From positions 178,488,445-178,552,444 of the forward strand of contig CM070902.1 in assembly GCA_036417435.1 (NCBI GenBank): 64,000 bases of DNA. The letters run 5' to 3'. Below are positions 55,161 through 64,000 of the stretch, in pieces. Within the stretch, counting starts at the first letter, position 1. Each line of letters begins with the position of its first letter. The notes beneath the pieces were generated by a model that was not told the origin of the DNA, did not search any database, and was given only the letters and a program-made list of their open reading frames with translations. Made by a program: the position numbers and the translations under genes. This stretch comes from Inia geoffrensis (Eukaryota; Chordata; Mammalia; Artiodactyla; Iniidae).

Positions 55161-56521
55161 CCAGCTCAAACCAGGCTTCCTGTTTCCAGACGGGTCTCTT
55201 TGGAAGTGATTATAAAATTAAAGCATGTTAAAAATTATCCTAGAAATTACGGAAAAAGCATGATTAGCTTCTAAAAGCCCTATTTTGCATATACAACCCT
55301 TTTGTAATATGACGGCTACCCAAAATAAACATTACCAAATTGAAATCATATATAAATTCAGGAATATCTTTGGTATCCTTTGTAACATGAAGAAAACATC
55401 AATAATTAAATGCCTCGTAGTAAGATCATTGCTGTACGGTGTTTAAGGAAATCCAGGTGAGTTGGACTGTGTTTCTTTGTCAAAGCATTTACTTTCTTTC
55501 CCCTCACTGGTTTACCTAAAAATCCTACCTGCCTCAAATGAAATATAATTTCTAATGCGGTATATTTTGGCCAACCTGGTGAGATTATTGGCAGAGATGC
55601 CAGAAGCAAACTAGACATATGGGAAACTTAATATATAACCCAGGGCCTCTGTCAGTCATACTTGGTTGAAGAAAAAATACTTCTTCACAGATTGCCCCAC
55701 AAATTTGAGACAATTTATGATAAACGGCAGAGACAATGACTGCTATGAATGTTTGGAGAATGCCAGGAGCCATTTGTAAGGTCCACATGCGTCATGGCAT
55801 AGCTATGGTGAGGGATTTGGGGATGCACTACCCCTCTGTGTTTTCAAGGAAGAGAATAAATACATGGAACAAAGTGTGAAAGTGTTAATCTGAAGTCTAC
55901 AGCCTGGTAACTTTTTACATGTATGTACCCAGTCAGTCAGAATTTCTCCCTGCTGTCGCCACTCTTGACTTTTATCATCATTGCTTTATTTTCCCTTGAA
56001 CTTCGTTACAAATGGAAACATTTTATTAATACACTGTTTAAATGTCAGTAAAGTACCCTTCAGTACTTCAACTTTTAAATTATTGAGTTACACTGAATTG
56101 CCGATATCTCCAAAAACTTACCTTAAGTTATATGCACGTATTATGTGTATACACAAAAGTAATCATGGAACAGTTATATACGTATGCCTTAATACATTTT
56201 TCTTTATGTTAGCAAAATTGCAGGAAGTTGGAGAGGTTTTTCTGCCTCTAATCCTTAGCATCTTAAATATTATTTCCCCTTTTTTGAGTATTATATTTAG
56301 TGAGATCTTTAAATTTATAGGTTTCCTATGTTCTTATGGAAATGTATTTGTATCCGTTTTAATATTTGATTTTTGTTTGGTAGATACCATCATCACTAAT
56401 TAAGGTAGAAGTCATTGATGCTAGAAGTTTGAATTAATTTTTATGTACTTGTTTATATTATTAATACTCTCTTCATGGAATAGCTTAGGATGGAATTTAT
56501 TTAAATTACATGGGATTCATC
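55161..56521. other. Unique AT-rich sequence
   Basis: Includes a 140-codon plus frame (55981-56403) that is hydrophobic because the DNA is T-rich; it has no recognisable family. No splice-bounded exon seen. Confidence 0.5.
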
Positions 56522-56721
56522 TTTTTTTGTGTGTGTGTGGGCCTCTCACTGCTGTGGCCTCTCCCCTTGCGGAGCACAGGCTCTGGACGCGCAGGCTCAG
56601 CGGCCATGGCTCACGGGCCCAGCCGCTCCGTGGCATGTGGGATCTTCCTGGACCGGGGCACGAACCCGTGTCCCCTGCATCGGCAGGCGGACTCTCAGCC
56701 ACTGTGCCACCAGGGAAGCCC
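56522..56721 (-). mobile_element. CHR-type SINE
   Basis: Short tail CTTTTTTT then a GTGTGTGTGTGGGCCTCTCAC start; the head ends at 56721. The tail-body junction has turned into a short TG stretch. CATCTTTTT and CATCATTTTT on the two sides suggest a diverged duplication. Confidence 0.93.
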
Positions 56722-56929
56722 CATCATTTTTATTTTTTTTTAAGTTTTTAATGCAAGTTGTTTCTTCTTTTAGAATGAAGCTTTCTACCAGGTTTTTGGG
56801 TATAGGTTAAATAGTGGACAATATTGAAGGTTTGGGTATTCACTCTTTTTGTTTTTTTTAATTAAAAAGCATAGTCTCCAATAGATTAGAATTGCCTGAA
56901 GTAGAAATGACTTTAAAAAATAACCTAAT

Positions 56930-57705
56930 GGTTTAACTAATATCCACATATCTATACTGATGTAAATAAATTATTGAATAAATAAATGAGGAGTATAGAC
57001 AAATTTTCCCATGCAGATGAAACCAAAAAACTTATGTAGCTGCTTTGCCCTCAAAGAGGTAGAACATAACTTACCACCGCTTAAGTGTGAGCTGTACATC
57101 ATGATTTCCTTCCAAAGAATACAGTAAAACGGGGGGAAAGAGTAATTTTATAGTGGAGAAACTTGACAGATACTATGTCAGCCAGGTGATCAAGATTAGT
57201 AGCAGCAGCGATACGTCATGCTGATAGTATACACTTTTGATAGGATGTGATAGGGATAACTTTTTCCTCTGTGGTCTCACTCCTAATAATCCATAACCTG
57301 AGTCTAATCATGAGGAAAACATCAGTCAGATCTCAGTTATGGGCCATTCGACGAAATGCCTGACTGCTATGCCTCAAAGCCGTTTAAGGTCAGCAAAAAA
57401 AGGAGTGTCTGAGCAGTTGTCACAGTAAAGGGAACCCTAAGGTAATTCAATAACTACATGTAAATGTGATGTCCTGGAACAGAAAAGGGACTGTAGGCAA
57501 AATCTAAGGAAGCGTGAATAAATTTTTGACCTTTGTCAATGGCAGTGTATCAATATTGGTTGTTAATTAGGACAAATGTACCATAGGAACGTTAAAATGT
57601 TAATGATGGGGAACAAGGCTTAGGGTTAATGGATACTCTGTACTATCTTCACAATTTTTCTGTAAATCCCAAACTTTTCTAAAATAAAAAGTTTATTTAA
57701 AAACT
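56930..57705 (+). mobile_element. Ancient L1M 3' UTR
   Basis: The sequence runs in order through ATTTTATAGTGGAGAAACTT, CAGCCAGGTGATCAAGATTAG in part, AATCATGAGGAAAACATCAG, CTGTCAC-like TTGTCACAGTAAAGGGAACC, GTGTATCAATATTGGTTG and TTCTAAAATAAAAAGTTTAT. This is the 3' UTR of the old L1M group, shared across eutherians and unlike the local young L1 ends. It is old but long and nearly collinear. Confidence 0.85.
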
Positions 57706-58249
57706 ACATGTCATTACATGTAACTGAGGGGGAAAAGTCCCAGTTGCCAGATGCCACTGAGCTACAAATAAAGTCCATTGTGTACGTCCCTTTCCTCACC
57801 TTGAGATGCCCTGAGACAACGCCGAGGGGTAGCCAGAAACCAGGTCTGCAAAGAGGAAATTATAAGAGCTTTATGAATCCCAAGCCTATTTCCACTTTAA
57901 TTATAGCCCCAAACTTCAAAGAGAAACCTTTGTCCATGCTCAGAATTTCTTCAAAGTACATCATAAATCTTTTTTTTTTTTTTTTTTTTGGAAACTGTCC
58001 CCCTAAGCTACGTTCCAAGAATTCCTAATTACAGCACAGGAAAGAAGCAGGAAGTCAGCTCCCATTACACATCTGTCTACTCTCAAGAATATAGTTTTAC
58101 ATTCTACTGTATCACATGTTTTACAGGTGATGATAAAAATATAGTAAATCAAAGTGAGAAAGTGATTATTGCCACAAAAGAGGAGGCCAAGCCAGCTCTC
58201 ACCAGGAACCGTAAACATTCTAGAATTTAAGAAAGGAAATAGAAATGGA
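57706..58249. other. Unique sequence with T run
   Basis: T20 run from about 57970. No gene recognised. A 106-codon frame spans the T run. Confidence 0.5.
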
Positions 58250-58443
58250 AGAGATAAACAACAAGGTCCGACCGTAGAGCACAGGGAACTATATTCAATA
58301 TCCTGTAATAAACTGTAGTGGAAAATAATATGAAAAATAATATGTATATATAACTGAATCACTATGCCGTACACCTGAAACTAACACGACATTGTAAGTA
58401 ACTACACCTCAATAAAAATCGTAAAAAAAAAAAACCAAACAAA
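58250..58443 (+). mobile_element. L1 3' end fragment
   Basis: AACAACAAGGTCCGACCGTAG to CTGAATCACTATGCCGTACA and CTCAATAAAAATCG with an A tail ending in CAAAC interruptions. AGAAATGGAA (about 58240) and AGAAATTGAA (about 58448) may be the duplication. Confidence 0.88.
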
Positions 58444-59824
58444 AAAAGAAATTGAATTTCATTTGCTGTCTTTAACAATGGATATAATTTTAATGAAAAG
58501 GAAGAGCAGAAAAAGCTTAAATTTTCCATTTTCACAAGTTAGGATATTACTATGCTAATAAACTCAGTCTTTACCTGCCCCCTCCCCGCAAAAAAAGTTA
58601 GGATATTAAGAAATCTAAGTCAGCAGTATTTTTAAGTGGTTTATATTTGTTTGGGTGCAATGATCATATGAAATCCTCTCTTGAATCTTTTAAAAATTTC
58701 CGACCTTATAACTTCAGAAGAGCCAACGTGTAAAATGCATTTCGTATACATGTGTACATACAAGCAGAAACATTAAATGCGTATGTGTAGATTATAAATG
58801 TATGTCTCTCTCTCTATTTACACACACACGTATACACACACCACAACACGAGCTGACAAAGCGGGGGAGCATCTTTCTCCTGGTAATACTGGCTTTCATA
58901 GTTCACTTCTGATTCCTGACACATTTGCATAAGAGACATGTAAGCATAGCTCATATGTATGCTTGAGATATTGTATCTGCAGTACATTAAATGTGAGACA
59001 GTATAGGACAATTATGTTCCTTTATTCCATTTCGGAGATAGAATGCATGCTTTGAGTGCCCCGTGGGTAATACAGAAAGGCTTTTCTAATGGAATTAAAG
59101 GAAAGCTGAGCTCTTTAAACCCTAAATAGATTTACTTTGGTATCTGGGGAAATAGTCTTTCTTTGGGAATGAATCAGAGATTGGATGCCAAGATTTCTAA
59201 ATGGTTGACTGAGAGGGGAGAAGTGGATACATATTTTCTATTCCAAGTTGAACCACTTGACAGTTTAGAAGATCTGTTTTTTAAACATTTGGAGCGATTC
59301 TGTAGTATCTTAGACGGAACATGCAGCTTTGAAGTCTTAGGCTGGAGTGTGGAGCCAGGTCCTGGTCCCTAAATCTCTGTGTTATTTGGGTAGATTTTAC
59401 TAATCTCCTTGAGTCACATTTCAGTTTACACATCTGCACATTATGGGCAACTGTCTTATCTTTGAGAAACAAAGTGAACATAAATGATTGTGTGAAATAC
59501 GTTTGCAGCGTGTCTGGCATGTAGTCAGAGTTCAAGAATGACACTGAAGCCAACGCAGGGGTGTAGTGAGGATTCAATGAAATCATAAACGTAACATATC
59601 TACAACAATGCCTGGCTTTTGGTAGACGGGTCCTCATTCTGCAGCAGTGCTCTCAGATTGCTGCATTCTTATTCTCTCAGAAACGCTGATGAATTCATTC
59701 AGTGGAGTTTGGGGGTTACTTTTGGGGTCAGTGTCTATTTCTGGGTCTAGGCCTGTCCCTAGACATTAACAGCGGCAGCATCGCCATTCTTTCTTTCTTT
59801 TTGTGTTTTTTTTTTTTGTCTTTT
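58444..59824. other. Unique sequence, no gene recognised
   Basis: Short CA and CT runs near 58808-58842. A 118-codon minus frame (59637-59281) has no recognisable domain. Confidence 0.5.
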
Positions 59825-60220
59825 TAAAAATTTTTATTGGAGTAGAGCTGATTTACAATGTGGTGTTAGTTTCAGGTGTCCAGCAAAGTGACTCAGTTAC
59901 ACACATACACGTATTTATTCTTTTTCAGATTCTTTTTCCATTTACGTCATTACAGAGTACTGAGTAGAGTCCCCTGTGCTGTACAGCAGGTCCTCGTTGA
60001 TTGTCTGTTTTATATACAGTAGTGTGTATATGTCCATCCCAATCTCCCAGTGTATCCCTCCCTCCCCCCCCTTTCCCCTTTGGTAACCATAAGTTTGTTC
60101 TCTATGTCTGCAACTCTATTTATGATTTTTAAATAAGTTCATTTGTGTCATATTTTAGATCCACAGGTAAGTGGTGTCATATGACATTTGTCTTTGTCTG
60201 ATACTCACTTCACTTCTGTG
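59825..60220 (-). mobile_element. L1 3' end fragment
   Basis: T-rich tail, TAGAGCTGATTTACAATGTG, CAGCAAAGTGACTCAGTTAC, a polypyrimidine 3' UTR and GTGTCATATTTTAGATCC. 5'-truncated near 60220. Confidence 0.9.
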
Positions 60221-60354
60221 TAAGGGATGTGCGGAACCCAGATCCGCCGGCAGTGCCCAGATACTCCTGCTGCTAAGATACACGTGTTACAGCCAGGGTG
60301 ATTTTCCTCTTCTGATGCTGAATCTGCTCTGAAGGTAGTTTTCTTTTTAACTCA

Positions 60355-60640
60355 GGTTCCTATTCATCACATACTTATTGGGCACCTATTATGCAGCAAT
60401 TATGCAGTAAAAATACAGAGGAAGTATCTGTTCCCATGGAGCTTTCAAAGCAGTGAGGATAGACAACAGTACACTTACAAGATACGTCAGGCGGTGAGGA
60501 GTGCTAAGAAGGGAAGCGAAACAGGTCTCTAGTCTAGGGGACTAGAGAGACAGGTGTGCCTGTTGGCAGGTGCTATTTTAGTAACCAGGGAAGACCCCAC
60601 AGAGGAGGTGCTTTTAGCTTCAGGGTAGAGTAGATGGTTG
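60355..60640 (-). mobile_element. L2 fragment
   Basis: CACATACTTATTGGGCACCT, ATTATGCAGC, CATGGAGCTTTCAAAGCAGT and GAAGACCCCACAGAGGAGGT follow the reversed L2 3' end over nearly 290 bases. Confidence 0.75.
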
Positions 60641-61240
60641 GAATAACTGTAACACACACGTGCACACGAGTGAACGTTTCTTAAAGCTTGCTTATATCTC
60701 CTGAAGTTTATGTCACACAAACACCTTAAGAGGTAATTAGTTCTTCTTTGGCTCTTATAAAGGATGGAACTGGTGTTTCGAGAGGTGGATGAAGGGTGTG
60801 GTTTTTTACGAAGGAAATGCTGAGTTTTTATCGGCAAGGGAACTAATAAATGCAGGACACTTTCTGTGTGTTATTTTACTTAATGTTCTCAGTGGTTAAA
60901 GAAGGTATAATTAGCCCTGTTTTAGAGGTGATAGAGGCTCAATAAAATTAAGTAATTTGCCTGAAGTCACACACTATTAATGGCTGATGGAAAAAGGATT
61001 TCAGTCATGATCTCTTTCCGTTGTGTGAGCTTTCATCCATTACTTCACAGGATAAATTAGGAGTCATGAAAGACTGAACATCTAAGTCAGGTGATAAGGT
61101 TCTCAGTTCTCTGTTCAAATAAAGACTAATGATCCTCCCTCAGCTCCACCGTTCCATTTTAATCCCGATTTAATCTAATTTTGCCTGTTAACTGGTATGT
61201 TGCGATTTCACTGCAACAGTATGACAGGTAAATTCATTTT
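60641..61240. other. Unique sequence, possible MIR-like piece
   Basis: TTAGCCCTGTTTTAGAGGTG to TTGCCTGAAGTCACACACTA (about 60910-60975) reads like the core of a reversed MIR, too short here to bound well. No gene recognised. Confidence 0.45.
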
Positions 61241-61550
61241 CTTTTTTTTTTTTTAATTTATTTTTGGCTGCGTTGGGTCTTTGTTGCTGCGCGTGGGCTT
61301 TCTCTATTTCCGGTGAGCGGGGGCTACTCTTCGTTGCGGTGCGCAGGCTTCTCATTGCGGTGGCTTCTCTTGTTGTGGAGCACGGGCTCTAGGCGCACGG
61401 GCTCAGTAGTTGTGGCTCGCGGGCTCAGTAGTTGTGGCGCACAGGCTTAGTTGCCCCATGGCGTGTGGGGTCTTCCCGGACCAGGGCTTGAACCCGTGTC
61501 CTCTGCATTGGCAAACGGATTCTTAACCACTGTGCCACCAGGGAAGCCCC
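61241..61550 (-). mobile_element. CHR-related SINE, long form
   Basis: Minus strand; tail as a T-rich run from 61241, then TTTTTGGCTGCGTTGGGTC and GGCTCAGTAGTTGTGG-type units, head ending GGGAAGCCCC at 61550. Duplication TAAATTCATTTT (61229-61240) and TAAGTTCATTTT (61551-61562), one mismatch. Confidence 0.95.
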
Positions 61551-61562
61551 TAAGTTCATTTT

Positions 61563-62061
61563 TATTGACAAAGTCGATTATTACATTTTGTGTAGTTATT
61601 TGAAGTTTATAGTTAACCTGGTTTTGGATTTCTAATGAGGTATGATTTACCAGCTTAAAGGCCGGTGTCACTCTGAATGTTAGATCAGACTAGTGAGGTT
61701 AAAGTTGGTTGTTAAGAGAAAAACTTTTCAGAGTTTTTCACCTTTCAAAACCTTTGAGTTCAGAGTCTCCCTTTCCTTCCTCTTCCAGTCAAATCTGTAT
61801 ATTTGTTTATTTCTCTCTGTATACTTTGCTATATTATAAATTTAATCTTGAAATTATGACGAGATCCAAACAATTGTTTGTCCTACAAAAATGGATTGTG
61901 TGGTTTGTGTGCTGGTGTTTGGTAAGTCATGCGATTTGCACATATGGGTTTATCTCTATTTCTGATAACTTGACAAGGGTGTTGTCTTGAATTGCCATGT
62001 CTTTCCAGTCAACATTCAGTCTTTCATTTTGGAGTCACTTTTATTTTTAATATGTGTTTCT
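61563..62061. other. Unique sequence, no gene recognised
   Basis: A 93-codon plus frame (61709-61990) is hydrophobic with no recognisable family. Confidence 0.5.
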
Positions 62062-62452
62062 GGAACTTCCCTGGTGGTGCAGTGGTTAAGAATCCACCTG
62101 CCAATGCAGAGGACACGGGTTCGAGCCCTGGTCCGGGAACATCCCACATACCGCGGAGCAGCTAAGCCCGTGCGCCACAACTACTGAGCCTGCACTCTAG
62201 AGCTTGCGAGCCACAACTACTGAGCCCACGAACCACAACTACTGAGCCTGCGTGCCACAACAACTGAAGCCCGTGTGCCTAGAGCCCATGCTCCGCAACA
62301 AGAGAAGCCACCGCATTAAGCCCCTACACCGCAACGACAAAGAGTAGTAGCCCCCGCTCACCGGAACTAGAGAAAGCCTGTGCGCAGCAACAAAGACCCA
62401 GTGCAGCCAAAAATAAAATATAAAATAAATAAATAAATTTATAAAGCAAAAA
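62062..62452 (+). mobile_element. CHR-related SINE, long form
   Basis: Head GGAACTTCCCTGGTGGTGCA with GGGTTCGAGCCCTGGTCCGG (B box), CTACTGAGCC-type units and GCAGCCAAAAATAAAATATA with an A/T-rich tail. Duplication TATGTGTTTCT (62051-62061) and TATCTGTTTCT (62453-62463), one mismatch. Opposite in orientation to the long-form SINE at 61241. Confidence 0.95.
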
Positions 62453-62463
62453 TATCTGTTTCT

Positions 62464-63289
62464 GAACTTGCTGTGTGTTATTTTTTAGTTTTATATTTTG
62501 GGTGTAGCTTTCACTGTTCATAGGTGACAACTGTCATGTCTGTTGCTAGTGCATAAAAATAAGTATACACGTAGAAGTGGCACTTAATTTTATCATCCGG
62601 GAACACTATAAATTCTTCTGATAAGCTCTTTTATCACCTTTGCTTACTTTGGTGTGGTCTCCTAACTGTTGTTTTTATTGAGTCTGTGTTCCCCTATGAA
62701 GACTTAAATGGACACATACACATAAATGATGTAGCTCATCAGTGCATCATTTTATCATAGAAAGTTGCTGTTTAATTTGTTCCATAAATCATTTTATTTC
62801 ATAAACCTATCCCCCTTACTGGTTTGTAGCTTGAAGATTTCATCTCATTAGAAAATTAAGATTTCTTTAAGTAACTGCCCTCTCGCACTGTATTTCGCGC
62901 GCAAACACACACACACACACACACAAACACTTCTTGTCATTGGTGCTTTGTTGTTGCTTTCTTCTTCGCCATCAGAGCCAGGAGAGTAAGAAGTATTTGA
63001 AACCACTGTATGTTATTCTAACAAGTGAAACATAGTAGGAGCTCTGTAAATAAATCTTCAGCAACTAGATACTTGATTCATCCAGTAAACAATTACTGAG
63101 TGCCTGTTTTTTGCCCTGTATAGTTGAAGACTGAGAAGTTTGAAGGAAGCCAGAAAGGAAAAAAATACTGTTTGCTAATATACTGATTCTGGGAAGGATA
63201 TTTCAGGTGGATATGAAATGAACCAAGGCCAGATGTTCAGGACCACAGGTTGTTGTTTGCCCGGGGTATAGACTGCAGATGTATTGGTA
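62464..63289. other. Unique sequence with a (CA)n tract and weak L2
   Basis: A CA microsatellite lies at 62904-62923. CCAGTAAACAATTACTGAGT at about 63080 is a short reversed L2-like piece. No gene recognised. Confidence 0.5.
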
Positions 63290-63760
63290 ACTACCTACAA
63301 GCCCATCAAGATGTAATTTCATGAATAAACTATGGTGAATTTATACAACATACTATACAGTGATTAAATAGCTTAGAGCCTGTTTTACCTGAATGCATTC
63401 AGAGATATAGCATTGAATTAAGAAAAGTAAATTATAGATGGTCCTTATAGTTTGATAGAACTTATGTAAAGTGTGGAAACAAGCAAAGCAATCGGATATA
63501 CACATATTAGGGATAGTATAAAAACATACAAGAAATAATTAAAACCAAATTTAGCACAGAAGTTTTCTCCAGGGAGGCAAGGAGGAAAATGGGATTATGA
63601 AAGGGAACACGGAGTCTTCAACTGTGCCCTCAATAATGAATTTCTTTTGAAAATTCTGAAGCAATTTTGGCAGAATATTAAGACTTGTTAAGGTTGGGGA
63701 GTAGATACTAAGTTTTCATTATAAGATTTTCTGAACTTTTTTGAAATATTTTATGACAGA
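63290..63760 (+). mobile_element. Probable old L1M 3' region
   Basis: AATAAACTATGGTGAATTTA, CAACATACTATACAGTGATT, CAGAGATATAGCATTGAATT and GGGATAGTATAAAAACATAC resemble the end of ORF2 and the following region of an old L1M element, strongly diverged. Confidence 0.5.
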
Positions 63761-64000
63761 AGTCACAAACATATTTTGTAACAAGATATGGTAGACAGCA
63801 GTTAAAGAATAAGAAGACTGAAGGAGTGGCCACAGGAGTTAGACTGGAAGGTGTTTGACGTGTCATGCTAAACTGTGGATTTGCCGTGAATGTATCCACT
63901 ATTATGGTTTTTGTCACTCATCGTTGGTTGATGACTCTGAAATCCTTGAGCTCAACCCAACCCAGCCCCCTCCTGTGCATGTCGGATTTCTGTGTCCCAC
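63761..64000. other. Unique sequence to window end
   Basis: Nothing identifiable. Confidence 0.5.

Noticed and set aside
55981..56403. 140-codon hydrophobic plus-strand frame
   Set aside because: T-rich DNA gives Leu/Ile/Phe-rich translations; no family motif and no gene context.

Overview
The window is non-coding mammalian nuclear DNA, most likely from a cetacean (whale or dolphin). The main clue is the repeat content. There are about sixteen copies of tRNA-derived CHR-type SINEs, many still CpG-rich and with long A tails, and many copies of one related group of cetartiodactyl L1 3' ends. No ruminant BovB or Bov-A elements were seen. This species call rests on recognising repeat families by eye, with no database search. 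I found no exon, processed gene copy, tRNA gene, rRNA gene or other host gene that I can support. The longer open frames lie in L1 ORFs, in SINE bodies, in purine or CA/TG tracts, or in unique sequence with no recognisable protein. The window is therefore intergenic or lies inside a long intron.

Layout. 1-2.1 kb: unique sequence with a 136-base pure purine tract. 2.1-8.0 kb: an L1 nest. An older L1 3' end is split by a 5.4-kb insertion that contains a second L1 3' end and a near-complete but inactive L1 on the minus strand; ORF2 and ORF1 are readable but broken. 8.1-9.5 kb: two CHR SINEs. 9.5-21.4 kb: mostly unique, with L1 3' ends near 12.4, 17.2 and 18.7 kb, a SINE at 14.25 kb and a probable old repeat at 15.75-16.26 kb. 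21.4-25 kb: dense old repeats, including an L2 split by a solo LTR with a 4-bp target duplication, two MIRs in opposite orientation, an inverted (twin-primed) L1, a MER5A-like element and a second LTR. 26.6-35 kb: a SINE, two copies of one old hAT-like DNA element, two TA-flanked Tigger-like elements, a 5'-truncated L1 and a third LTR. 35-39 kb: mainly unique. 39-46 kb: repeat-rich, with a 61-bp L1 stub, several plus-strand L1 3' ends, nested SINEs and a perfect 24-bp-arm palindrome. 46-64 kb: more SINEs and L1 ends, microsatellites, an MLT1 LTR, an ancient L1M 3' end and scattered L2.

The elements do not form a pathway or system. The useful content is insertion history: nested events, target-site duplications, probable template jumps, twin priming and small duplications. 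Boundaries without a stated duplication are good to roughly 10-30 bases. I found no convincing undescribed biological system here.
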